In this document: piece by piece, positions 40,853 through 53,500 of the stretch
Layout: every line of letters starts with the position of its first letter
Numbering within the stretch: position 1 is the stretch's first letter
NCBI GenBank assembly: GCA_034620365.1
Contig: JAQGEQ010000163.1
Coordinates: 416,001-480,000 of the forward strand
Length of the DNA stretch: 64,000 nucleotides
Reading direction: 5' to 3'
Origin: Pegea sp. RAD2-039
Taxonomy: Eukaryota; Chordata; Thaliacea; Salpida; Salpidae
The notes under the pieces: model-generated
What the model saw: only the letters and a program-made list of their open reading frames with translations
What the model was told of the DNA's origin: nothing
Database searches by the model: none
Translations under genes and position numbers: made by a program

Positions 40853-41556
40853 TATTTATTTATTACAATAAACGTGAAGGAGGGTGCCTGAACAGAGTAC
40901 TTCTCGCTAACACACATTCTCACAAATAACATCTATTTAGTCAGAAATATAGAAAGTAAAAGATGTAACAAATGACATTTCAGTAGTCCTCAAAGCATAT
41001 AACAGTGAACAATTACATGGAAGGGAAAAATTCACAGTTTAGAAATGTTAATGTTGGCAATATTAATTAACATGAAACTCTATCGAGGTAGCTCTACTAA
41101 CAAAAGTCTAACGATTCAACTTCTGCTTGAACAATGCGAGTAATTCTGATATGACAATGTCTGATGGCAGCTGGTTCCATGTACTAATTGTTTGGTATGA
41201 GAAAAATTTGCTCTGATTAACGTACCAGGTGATATGGGCTTATAAAAGTGTATTGTGTGTCGTCTGAACTGATATAACTTGAGGGAAGGACTAATAGAAA
41301 AGAAATCATCAAACTGAAGGTCAATTAAATTGTGGATAATTTTAAAAATAAGAATTAAGTTGTATTTAATTCGTCGGATTTCCAAAGTATCTAAATTGAA
41401 GAAACTGAGACGATGTTTATAACTATCATATTTAATATTAAGTTTCCTGCATACCAATCGCGTAAATGTGGCCTGAACAGACTCGATTTTTTTGATATCA
41501 CTAACTTGATATGGCATCCATGCACTAACATTGTATTCAATAATTGGACGTTTTTA
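40853..41556 (-). mobile_element. 5'-truncated non-LTR retrotransposon, copy C
   Basis: Longest copy of the family. Read on the minus strand it has the end of the reverse-transcriptase ORF (41555-41116), a roughly 100-base spacer, then the shared 3' block and an AATAAATAAATA tail at about 40853-40875. The 5' break near 41556 coincides with the start of a 33-base direct duplication. It is inserted between EEA1 and DENND1, on the same strand as both. Confidence 0.85.
41116..41555 (-). pseudogene. Reverse transcriptase C-terminal fragment (non-LTR, Jockey/CR1-like)
   Basis: About 146 codons open to the natural stop at 41116. The order of motifs is typical of the far C-terminus of non-LTR reverse transcriptases: RPIIEY, then W and PY, then IESVQATFTR, then HRLSFFNLDTLEIRRIKYNLI, KIIHNL, and finally RANFSHTKQL. 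The catalytic YADD palm and the endonuclease are missing because of 5' truncation, so the copy cannot move by itself. The clade (Jockey, CR1/L2 or similar) cannot be settled from this tail. Confidence 0.85.
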
Positions 41557-41615
41557 CAATTTGAAAAGATTGATAAAGAAGTATACGTACAATTTGAAAA
41601 GATTGATAAAAAAGC
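41556..41615. repeat. 33-base direct duplication at the element's 5' junction
   Basis: ACAATTTGAAAAGATTGATA occurs at 41556 and again 33 bases later at 41589, with the intervening sequence also partly shared. It begins where the retrotransposon homology ends. It could be a junction duplication made during integration or a pre-existing tandem repeat. Confidence 0.6.
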
Positions 41616-42397
41616 ATGGGTTCTTAGAATTAAAGGTCTTTATAATAAGGTAGACAAGGTTGATTGATTTTCTCGAAGATTTTGGAAACATAATTGTGCC
41701 ATTTTTAAAGTCAGATGATATAAAAGACATTTTACAAATTAACTTATTATAATTGAGCATTTTTTTGAAATATTGAATGGTTGTTAAACGCATTTAACTA
41801 AATATTGAAATTTTTATCATATGAAAAAACATGAGCGTTGTGTTCTGTTAAGAATTGTAAGTTTAAGTAAAATCTCCTAAAAAAGTTTGGTGTGAGTAAC
41901 CGTACATGATAAATAAAATACTTTCAAACTAAAGATGCTTTGCTTTCAGCATATCTTAATTCTATTGAATTAATTTTTCACTTTTAATTCACATTTAAAT
42001 AAATTTCTTATAAAAGTTTGATGCAGTTATTAACTCTACTGCTGAAGACACTACTGATGATAGTACTTAGTTTTTATTTAACTTTAATATATTTGATTGT
42101 CATCAATATAAGACGGGTACAGCATTCATAAAACTTGATCCAATAATAAAGAAAATTTCCAAAATAAAAGCAATGGAAAGAAATAAAAACTTCTGTTGAA
42201 TTGATGCTTTGAATCAGTAACCAACAGATAATAAATGATTGACAAAAAAGTTAGAAAATTGGTCAGATTAATTTGAAAAATAAACAATTAAATGGAATTA
42301 TTGTACTATAAAGTAAAAAAAAGATCATAAAAATGGGAAATATTTCGGGTTTTAGGGCATAGATTGCACTATTTGATTTGTTGTGGTCGTATGTTGG
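41616..42397. other. 3' flank of the DENND1 gene, no gene seen
   Basis: AT-rich spacer between the retrotransposon fragment and the DENND1 stop codon. It probably includes the DENND1 3' UTR next to 42398. Nothing else is recognisable. Confidence 0.4.
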
Positions 42398-45300
42398 TTA
42401 ATTTCCAATTCCTTCTCGCTGTTTCCACATTGTTAACAAATCAGTAAACATTTCAGGGTTTCGTTTGTTATCTTTTTTCACCACAGATCTTTTCAATGAA
42501 GTTGTTTGCGGGTTTATACATGAAGATGGTTGATTTGTAGATGTATAAAAGTTTGTAGAAGACGTAGTAGGTGATAAAGTGAATGAACGCGGTTTCAGCG
42601 CGATATCTGATGACGTGTTGGGATCTGAATCTAAACAAAATGATGAGGATAATATTGAAGATTCGATTGGATCAGAAAGATGATTGAAAAACGAATCATT
42701 CATCAATTTATTTGAGACAGGAGTAGAAATCATGATGGTAGATGAAGAGGTTGATTCGATGTTCTGATCTTCAACAAGTTGCTGAATTTGATTTTCAAAT
42801 TTGAAATTAATCGATTATTTTGAAGTGGTTTACCTTTTCTCTAATCGCTTCATCTAAATTCTTCATGTTAAAGAAAGAATCTGGTTGAAGAGGATTGTGA
42901 GTCTCAGTATCCTCAGGTAATGAAATAAATAAATCGAAAACTTGTTTACTGTCTTCACTAAAACACAAACACAAATGAGAAAATAGTAGTTGGGGTTGGA
43001 GGTGTTTACGTTTGATCTGAAGTGGTTTGAACAACTTCTTGCTTCACTGGGAGGATTTCTAAGAAGAAAAAACAGATTTTTGATCAATAATTTGTAAGAA
43101 ACAGAAGAAAACCTTCAGAGAAATCGATGAGGAAGTCATCTTGGAACGATGAGGTATTAGCGTCCTCTGGAAGTTGTTCTTCTTGCAGCGTTTTCTGGAA
43201 GTATAAATGTGAGTGTCTGAAGATGAAGAAGATCAACGGACATTTCGTCGGATTGTATCAAACTCATCTTCAAGATCTGCCATCAGAGTTACATCAGGAC
43301 GTTCATATGCATCAGAAAAAGTCCTTTCTCGATCAGGTGTTGAAGAATCAAGATCAGTAGATGATAAGAACCTCATCGGAGTATAAACACGAGTGCTGCT
43401 GATGAAAATGTTTCAATCAGCAAGAAGCTTATAAAAGTGAAAAAAAAAAGGAAAAAAATTAAAGAGAATTAGTGATAAAGTGATACCGAGGCTTCCGATC
43501 TTTTGATTGGTTGAATTTTGGCGGAGGAGGTCTTGGAGGAGGGGTCTTAGAATCCCTATATCCAGAAATATCTCGTTTCAATTTTAACAGATTTTTGGCG
43601 AGGTTGATTTTTCAGATAAAATTATCAAAAAATAATTTTTTATTTCGAAATAAAAGTTGTTGGAAAGATTCAACAATTACCTTTTTATGGAATCATATTT
43701 TGAAGACGGTCTTTTAGGTCTCAGCTGCAAATAAATCAACCAATCAGAAAGCTTGAAACTGATCAACGATCTTTTGATTAAACCTACTTGACGAGGTTGT
43801 TCATTAAGTGTTATAGATCGTGACAAATTAATTTGATTAGCCATAGGTGTATGGTGTTGTGTTTTCCAAGCGTTACTTAACGTTTTCATGTTTTTAGCCT
43901 GATAGAAAAAGTCTTATTGAGTTTGTTTTATCAGTGAAATGTTGTTTGATGTTAAAGTGTTGACAAAATATTCGAAAAGTTTTCTTTTACTTTTTTCTTC
44001 ATATGTGATATGATGACATTACCTCCTTTCTATAAAATCAAATAAAAGATGAAGAATTCTCGTTAGGAGAAAAGAAAAAAACCTTGGCAGCATTCAACCA
44101 TTCTTTATAATTGTCATATTTCTTGGCTAAATCATCAATAGAATTCAACTCAATTTCAAACTTATCTCGAAACCCAACACCACCATTTAACATCAATAAC
44201 CTTCCTTCAATAAATTCTTTAAAACACTGAAGCTGAGATAATTTCTTTGCAAAATCCTTTGCAGAAGAGGACCTGAAATAGAATCAGTTAACATCACAAA
44301 GTTGATAGATAAAAGACTTGCTTAAATGAATCATGAAATCTATCTTCGTCAAATACTATTTCTTCTCCTTTATATATTTTCAATCCATCTCTGTACCTCC
44401 CAACTAACTTTGCTTGTAATCTCAGATAAGTTAAAGATAAATTATCACCGACAGAGCAATTCTGTTTCTTCACCATTGTTTTGAAGAAGGCAATCTTTAA
44501 ATAAACAAACACATCAGACTTTTGATAACTTGATTGAAAATGCTCACAGCTTCTGATGGAATCTCATGATCATATGCAGAAGATGCCTCAATAGTTCCTT
44601 CATCTATGTTAGCTACTACTATATCATCATCTTGTAAAAGAATCTTTTGGACATCAGGCATCATTGACGAATGGACTCCGATAATAAAAGGCATTGGAGC
44701 GTGTAAATGATCAATTGCTTTTGGGGGAAGCACCGAAATAAAGATATGTTGCCAGTATAAAGGCCTTAGTAAGGCTTCAGCACTGTACACACATGCAGTT
44801 AGCTGAAAAGTTTGATAAAATCATTCAACTTTTATATGTTTATAGTGACAAGAAAATCAACCACAAAAAATTTACTGTGCTGAGGTTATTGGAGGTCAAA
44901 ACAATTCGTCTTTCATTCATCATACTCGCAAATAAGTTAAGCATAAAAGATTTGGAGGCTGAAGAGATATACTCAGATATATTCCTCTGTAAATAAACAG
45001 ATGTAATGAAGTTTGTGAAGCTTTGTGTTTACTCACGTTTTCAGGAACAGAAGCTAAGTCATTTGTATCCGGTACATCAAAACTTAAAGACTGAAAACAC
45101 AAAAAAAATGAATTACTAAACTCGTTATTTAAATGGAAATTTGAAAAGTTTTTACAAAATAAATTCCCAGAAATGAAATTACTTCATTTAAAATAAGTTT
45201 GTCATGAGGAGGAGGCACTAGTCGGTCTTGTATATCATTGAGGAAGTCAGTTAGAGCTTCTTGACCTGATTTAACAAATAACTCATGGATGTAGTTGAGA

Positions 45301-46463
45301 ATTTTGTAAAATATTTCAAACCAAGGCAATGAACTGGAAATGGAGTTTTGATTTAATAATTTAAATAGAAACTTAAAAATTGAATCTATTCAAATTGTAC
45401 CTTCCAATACAATAACATGTATTAATATCAGGGAAAAGTTTGCAGAAACCAAACTGAAATTTTCCTTCTAAATCAGTGAAATTAAATGTGAAATGGCCGC
45501 CACGTACACAACTTAAAAAAGTTTCAAAATTAACTTTATTCAATTAAATAATTTAAAATCAAGAATTTTTAGAAATTGAAAAAATGATAAAGTTTTTATC
45601 AATAAATAAAAATATTTAAAAATTAATTGTTTATATTTAAAATATTTACAAAAACTATTATCTATATAATAAGCTCTACAAAAAAAACCTACCTATTTTC
45701 AATATTAAAAGGAAAACAAAAAGATTGTGACATTTTGATAACCTCCTAAAAACAAAAGATGAAATTTTGACCACTAAATTATTTAGATAAACTTTTAAAC
45801 AAAATATAAAAGTAAGTAAAAGCATTCATAAGTCAATTGATAAAGCATTATTTTAATTATGAAATAGGAGATATACATAATTTATGACAAATGTTTTATC
45901 ATATTAAAGTTATGACAACATATTTACTTTAAGGCTATTAACCAAACAAAATTTTTAATAAAATTTTAAGCTTACATCAGTTTCATGGTTTTCAGCATTT
46001 TGAGGATATTGAAATTTAGTTGATGGTCCTAAAAACAAAATTCTTATAGATTAAAATTTTATACAATTAAAATAAAATCATAAAAATAAAATACCTGAAG
46101 TTTCCATTGAAATAATCAAACAATACTCAAAAATAGAAGATACATTCTCTCTTTAAAAGATAAGAATCATTAAAATGTCTTTATTTATTACAAGAAACGC
46201 GAAGGAGGGTGCCTGAAGAGAGCACCTCTAGCTAACACACATTCTCATAAATAATTTAAGAACTTCAGATTAGAAAACAATTTATGGTAACATCTACAAT
46301 AGTATATAAAATATTCTATATATTGAATATAAATTATTGTAATTACACAACAACAATATTAATCTTTATGTATTTTCAGATTACTTAAAATATCGAAGTA
46401 ATTTTGATCTAACCTTAAGCGTGAGCCATAATTCAAATAATTTGTGGTATTTGACATTTTCAT
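42398..46463 (-). CDS. DENND1: DENN-domain protein of the DENND1/connecdenn family, 20 coding exons
   Basis: Probable Rab35 guanine-nucleotide exchange factor at clathrin-coated and endosomal membranes. Exons in transcript order: 46463-46414, 46150-46095, 46028-45976, 45745-45693, 45511-45401, 45333-45183, 45090-45037, 44986-44876, 44802-44548, 44494-44322, 44272-44083, 44029-43991, 43898-43788, 43724-43681, 43555-43487, 43398-43242, 43194-43113, 43058-43010, 42957-42834 and 42781-42398; 771 aa, in phase. The tripartite DENN module fills about residues 1-420. Landmarks include GSRL at the start, FCFPF, HFTFNFTDLEGK, SLPWFEIFYKILN, VPDTNDLASVPENRN, MMNERRIV, RPLYWQHIFISVLPP, APMPFIIGVHSS and FKEFIEGRL. 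The tail is low-complexity, with a Pro-rich stretch (488-498) and FQDDF (576-580) fitting the AP-2 FxDxF motif. Intron 10 has a GC donor. Intron 1 holds a retrotransposon fragment. Confidence 0.93.
46181..46254 (-). mobile_element. Non-LTR retrotransposon 3' end, copy D (intronic)
   Basis: About 74 bases in DENND1 intron 1, minus strand. It has the TATTTATTACAAGAAACGC tail, the GAAGGAGGGTGCCTGAAGAG block and part of the following CTAACACACATTCTC block, then stops. It is the shortest of the four copies, and its inner end lies only about 30 bases from the acceptor of coding exon 2. Confidence 0.75.
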
Positions 46464-49400
46464 TAAACTAAATCCATCAATAAAAAAACTGAAATCTACA
46501 CACTAATCTAGAAACAATTTAATAATAAATAATTAAAAAGCAACTACTGTTAGTTTTCAAAAGTATTTGTTGAAAAAGTTGATAAAAAATACTTTAACAA
46601 AAAAGTTAAAAAAACTGCTGAAAACCTCAAATAATGTCAAAAATATTGTCATCAAAAAGCCCTTTAAATTCAGCTAAAATTCATTATTTGAATCAAAAAG
46701 CTTTCTATGAAATGAAAGTTTTCTAAACATATGATAGTAAATTATATTACATAAATTGAGTAAATATAAAATTACTAAATAGCTCCAAAGTTATTCTTCA
46801 TATTATCTTAATAGCCACTTAAACTAAATTAAATATACAAATTTTATTTTGTAAACATTAATTAAAAAAAGAAATCTCTAATAGTCTCATTTCTAAAAGT
46901 AGATTTATTAAAAAAAACTGAATATATAAAATGTTTATGAAATAAAGATATCTATTAAATGAATTAAATTTTATCTTTTTTTAAATAATCAAGTTTACTA
47001 AAAAATCAAACCTGAAACTTGATATTGCCTAACATTATTTCCAATTATTAGATAAAATATTCACTCAGTATAGAAAAAAGATCTTAAGTTAACTTTAAAT
47101 AAATTCATCTGATAATTTTATGCTTTTTAATTTATCAATATTATAAACAAATAAATGTATAATTGGTAATTACTTGTGCATCAATTATATAATATTTTAA
47201 TGAGAAAATATTAATAATTAATTAACTGTAAATAAACTTCTATTAATTTCCTAATTTTCATCAAAAGCTTGAATAATATTAACAGAATATTGACTTAATA
47301 TTAACAAAACTTTTTGGAACGCTTTTTTTCATAAGCCTACAAAATATTAGGGCAAAAACTTAAACAGAAATCATTGCACTTGTAGTAAAAACTTCATAAA
47401 CTCAAAACGAAAAAAAAATTATCAAAATAACAACAATTAGAACAAAGTTTATATTTTGTCACATTCGCTAGTAATGGTAATATCATTATGAAAACAACTA
47501 AAAAAATGTTTTTTGAGACTCGTTATTCGACAGCAATTTTGTCGTTTAGTAACTTTAAATTTTTTAAATTCTATGAATATCTAACATTTTATTGCTTTTT
47601 ATAATTTACTAATTTGAATAAAATATTTCTTAGCTTTGAAAAGTTTTTTTTTAAATAGCTATATTTCAGAAAATCAAAATTAGCATTTACCTATCTTGTA
47701 TATATGACTTTTTTAAAAGCAAAATTCTTTAAATATTTGACAATCATTCTTAATTTATTATAGTTTTTGAAAATATAATAAATGAATAATACAATTTTTG
47801 TACAAAAATCAAACTACGCTATTTATTTGAATTTTGATTTTTAAGTAATCATTTAAACTGTCTTTTAAAAATATGTAAAGTCCCATTTATATTTAGTATA
47901 TGTTTATAGTGCCCTGGCTTTACTTGTCCTTGGTCAGTAAGCTCTTAAAAAATATAATTAATAATCACAAAGCTTTCTTATACTGATAGAGATTTTGATT
48001 TCAAAGTAATTACTCAGCTAAAAACTGTTCGAATCCAATAGATTTCATAAAGAAAGGTTATATATACTCTTTCAAAATTAGGCAAAGTTTGAAGCACTGA
48101 ATTTTCGAACACTGTAGTTTTATATCGAGATAATTTAATCGAATAAATTATAATTGTGTTCAACTTTTAAAAAATTCATAAAAAATTTAAGCAAATAAGT
48201 TGCTAGTATTGTAACTTAAAGTTTTAACCTCGTGACTGAAAGAGAACTTCAATCACAAAACTTATCAGTAAGTATTAAAAAAAATTACATTAACCCTTAG
48301 TAAATGATACGAGTGTACTGTAAGCTCAAAGTCAACAAAAATTTGTTGAAATAATCTCATACAATTCATATTTTTTGGCTTGGATTTTTTTGATCAATGA
48401 AATTAGGCAACAAATAATTAGTATAAGCTAAAAGTTCCTAATGTATTTTAAGTAAATTTGTTGTATTTAATATCAATTGTATAAATACCAGTTCGATTTA
48501 TTACAATAAAAAATAGATAAAGCTATTATATTTAAGGAAGCAGTAAGTTTATAGGAAATAACACCACTAAAAAAGAAGAAGAAACAATAAAAAACGAAAA
48601 ATGATAAAGAAAGAGATATTAAAACAGTTTCTGAACTTCTATCAATGCATAAAAGAATAAGTTTATTCAGTAAAACAAAAAATGGTTTCATTATCAAGTA
48701 GATGCTTTAATTCTAATGAATTCTATTGATCAGCTTTACATTTGCTGATGGAACTTACGAGCTATTGGCTCGTAACAATGCCTTAAAAATCACTCAATAA
48801 CTTTAAATCATAATTATTGTTTTAATTTTGTGTGGTTTTATTCCTAGTATATTTGTTTGTATATGTAAAAAAATCTTGAAAAATTATAGTGTAAACTGTA
48901 TAAAAAATAAAGTTTAATTGCCATTAAAACTCAAAATAAAATTGTTAGAAGCAAACTTCTGTATTTATTACATCATTAAGTTTTAATGATTTGGAATTCA
49001 GAACAAGAAAAAGCCATTTTTGATAATTGACTTTTTAGGTATTTACAGATGATTACAAATTGTAATTAAATATGAAACTATTTGCTGAACTAACTAATAA
49101 TTGAAATTAATTTTCGATAAAATTGAAACAAAAGTGCTTTTAACCAATTAGCAGTTGTTGTAAAATAGTTTCATTGAAAACCATTTATTTTAACATTTGA
49201 TGATTTAGAATTTTTAAAAATCTTCTTTGAGAAAAATGAAAATAATCTCTAGTGAAAAAATTTCCGCAAAAAATAAGATTAAAAAAACAGTCACTACTTT
49301 TAATTGTAGTAAAACTTTTAGTAAAAATATTAAAAAACTCAGTGAACATCAAAGTCACATTCACCTCTAAAAAGATAATTTATAAAAATTAAAGATTATG

Positions 49401-50503
49401 AAAGTATCATGATGGTTTGCGCTGATAAAAAGATAAATGCTTGTGAAGTGATAGACGATTTGAAGTTACAACTTGGAAATGAAATTAGGAGAGAGTTTTT
49501 GGTAAAGAGTATTGTTTCCATTACATCATAAGGAAAGGATTTGATGATGACACAAGTATCGTCATTAGAGGAAGGACTGTCTGAATAAATTAGTTGCTGC
49601 TTCAAATTTACTTTTAAATGAAATTATTTCGTAATTGAAGCAACTTTTGATGTTGTAACTTTACATTGAAAATAATATTTGAAGCTAATGAACTTTTAAT
49701 TCAAGTTTTTGGAATTTAATTTAACTTTTCATAAAATTAATTTGAGTTTAAAAAAAACTGTGAGCTAACTTCAATTAAACAAATAAGTTTTTTAGTTGTG
49801 CTGTTGACGGACGTACTAGAGATTTGATTAAAAGATTAAGACAAGATCAGATACCTCCAAAACACTTTTATAGTTTGTATTTTTCAATTTCAGACTAATA
49901 ACACAAAATGCTATGAAAATTAAGAATAGAAAATTGCTTGTGTAGTGAGACTGCATGCTAAAAGTTGTAGGAAAAAAAAAGCTTTGAAAAATTGAAACAC
50001 AAATTAATTTCATCATTAATTGCTTTGAAAGTAAAATAAAAGCGTGCTACTAAAAACTCAAAGTTTTAATGCTGAATAATTTTCAGTAGTATTTTAAGAG
50101 TGTTAAAGATATTTCATGTTGAAAAAGTCACGTATTTACTTGAGTAAATGTGCATAAAAATGAAATATTTAGCACCAAAAAAGGCAGGAGTAAAAGTACC
50201 ATAAAAATATTTATATTTACTGAATGTACCATCTATAAAATAAAATTGAAACAAAACAAACTGCACACGAAGATAAAACAAGAACACAAAAGATATTAGA
50301 GGTTTTAAGACACGATTTATTTACATTAAAGTTTTATAAAAAGATGTGGTTATTGAAGAACATTCAAACAGAACCAAAAAGTGCTTACATCAATCTTTAA
50401 ATAAAATATTGTGTCCTGAACCATTCAAAGATGGTTTGATTATCAAATGAAAGATCAACAACAAAAACAAAATCACCAGGTGAAGAAAAGGTTTTGGAAG
50501 GTA
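46464..50503. other. Intergenic spacer between DENND1 and Rab11-FIP, no gene seen
   Basis: AT-rich sequence with no recognised coding exon on either strand. The frames at 48473-48697, 49396-49605 and 49828-50016 are short and show no domain or codon signature. The 46464 side should hold the DENND1 promoter; the 50503 side should hold the Rab11-FIP 3' UTR. Confidence 0.4.
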
Positions 50504-53500
50504 TCAACGTTTAACAACAGAACAAGAACTATCTAACAGTTGAGGTTTGACGAGAATCACTTTAAGTAGTAAGGTATCAATGTAACTTTCCAATTCTCTG
50601 TAAACAAGTAAGTTTAAAAACATTAAAGTAGATGACTTCAGCACCTGATGTGATCGTCTTTAGCTTTGATGACGTGTTGCTGATGGTTTGCAAGCATCAC
50701 CAGGTTTTTATGACTCATCAATTCCAGTGAAGTTTTCTGGTCTTCAGGAATAGCTGAAACCTAAAAAAGAGAGCTTCATTTAACAGAAAAAAGCGATTTG
50801 CATAAAACTGAAGTGATTAAGAAAAAGTTGACAGTTTTGTGAGCTTGAAATAAACTTTTATATTTGCTTCTAGCAAATAGAAACCGTCAATATAATTGAC
50901 GAACTTTTTTGATGGATTTATTACCATAAATGGATTATTCAGAAAAACTTATTTTTGCTGTCGGTGAAAATTTTGAAATTATTTGAAAGTTAAATTTCAG
51001 CAAATGTTTATTTGTTTAAATTTCAAGTGAATGTTGATGTAGAGCATTTTACTGTCACCTTCAATAAATCAAATTCAGCAAATTTTTATTAACTAAGTAG
51101 CATCAAGATAAGTTCACTTCAATTTACACTTTTCTAGATTCGTTATTCAATTTCTCAAAAATAAAATCATAAAAAACAGAAAAGTAAAAAGATTATTTAT
51201 CATAAAACAAACTGAAATTAATTATTCATATTTCTACTTTTATCAAATAACTCTACAGCTGATAGTTCAGTTTTTAGAATAAAATTTCCTCAAATTATCA
51301 ATGAAACAAACACTACTGATAAAAATAAATTATTTTCTGACCTTTATTAATTCCCTTACATCTAATCTATATGTGCTGCGGGGTTTATAAACACTCGAAA
51401 CACAAGATGTTTTGTAATCTTTCGAAAGTTTTGAGTCTCTGTTTGAAAATACTTGTTAGAAAATTATGTAGATAACAACAACTAGAACTGAGATAAGTTT
51501 CAAATCATTGCTTTCTAGCTCACCTGCTTGATTTAACGTGAACTTCTTTATCAAGTCTATTCAATGAAACAACACTTTGACTTCTATCAGTTGCTTCTAC
51601 TAATGATTGTTCAGAACCTGACAAATAAAAAAGTTTGAACTTTAATTACAAAAAATCACTGAAAAAGAACAAACTTAAAAGCGATAGCTGCGTTTTGAAC
51701 AAGAAGCTCATCATACCAAGCAAATTAGTATTGAAGCACATGAATTTTGTTGTTGATTTAATTAAAATATTCAACTTTATCATATTTGATTATTTAATAA
51801 AAGTCATAAATCAGTTAGATGCAAGCAGCATGCTAGTTTGTTGAGTATTTACTGTTGGTACCTGTATATACATGTGAGCCATTTACACAAATTTCTGGGT
51901 GGGATACTATAGAACGTATCTCAGCGTCTGGGAGGGAATGTTTACGAAAATGGACGTTGGAAAATCTGCGTTTTTTCACACCTAAAGTGGCTGCTTTAAC
52001 TGTAGAAGCAATGCATGGAGCAGCATCTGATGATAAACCATCAAAAGTTGTAAACAAAAAAGCAGTTATTAAAAGCGAGAAGTTTTGTGATTCAGCTTTA
52101 AACATGCAAATGATTAAAAGAGCTCGTGAACCTTTGTTTGTTCGTGTTCCGTTCGAATTTGAACGTTTCACTTGAGTAGTTTCTTTCGGACCACCGTGTA
52201 AGACTTCCACACTTAAAGCTCGACTCGTCGATAAATTTCCTCCAATTGAAAGATGTCTACAGAAGATCGTGTCACGTGAGATGTTATTTGTGGGTTAATA
52301 AAGAGAGAATCCAACATTTTCAAATAGATCAGCTGGTTTAAATAAATTTCATTCATAATTTGGAACAGGTTTTTGTCATAATTTTACAATGAGACTTGCC
52401 ACAAAAACCCTTCTTATATATTTAGATGTTAATCAATTTTCAGTAAAAAGTAGTTGCTGTAAAAGATGGTTTCTGTTGCGAATGACGAACAATTGGTAAA
52501 CACACACGTTTAGTGAGATGTTAGTGGTTTAGTGAGATGCTAGTGGTTTAGTGAGATGCTAGTGGTTTATGTTGGTTGTTGGAAATATCAGAAATAGTTG
52601 AGATACCGGTTAGAGCCGCGGGCAGAATCGATTTTATTTGAAGAAGTTTTTTGTGAAGAAGTTTTTACATCTGAATGTTTAGTGATGTCATCACAAGATC
52701 TGCCTAAAAATCAAAACAATAAATTCAATTCAGATAATCAGTAGTTTCTACAAACCTATAAAAGACTTCCTTGATTCATGAATCGATAATCCAACGCCTG
52801 AATCTTCATCTTCAGATCTTCTACGAGTCTTTAGACCTCGACTACCAGTGAGAAGAAACCTCGTGAATCTGGGACTTTTTTTGGCAACTTCATTTGATCT
52901 GCAAGAAATCTTCTTTTAAATCAGTTAAGATCTCTGATTTTAGATTACATGTCTTTAGTGATGAATTTAAAAGAGGCTTCGACTTCTCCTCGATTCTTCT
53001 TACTATCCTTTTTCTTTCCTAAGAGTTTGTACCATCTGTTGAAAAACGAATCTTAAATGTTTAGATGTTCTAGAAAAAATATTTTCAACCAATTAATTTT
53101 AACATAAATAATTTAATTCAAATCAAAATGATTCATTTTATTGATAAATAAATATATTGAGTTTTTATATCAATACTATTTATACAAAAAAGCTTATAAA
53201 AAATACTTGAACTTTTAAAATGATTTTCAAATCTTTTAAAATTTTTGTAAGAAAACTTGAGAGAAATTTAATTAAATATTTACCAAACTAACAGTGAAGT
53301 TTTTATTACGAAAATAATTAGTAAAAAACAATCAAAATATTAGAAAACAAACTTTGATTGCTGTTTAGTATCATTTTCAATTAATTCTGAAAGGGGTATG
53401 CTAACAAAACCAATTAAATCATCTGATTCTAATCCCAACTTTCCATGTCTTTTATTTAATATTGAAATGATAACATTTTGTGATGACTTACCTAAAACCA

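Noticed and set aside
48020..48040. TTCGAATCC, like a tRNA T-loop
   Set aside because: Flanking bases do not form a T-stem, and no acceptor, D or anticodon arms are found.
51855..52175. Plus-strand open frame of 106 codons
   Set aside because: Antisense shadow of Rab11-FIP exons 52256-52132 and 52026-51862, which carry the in-phase protein on the minus strand.
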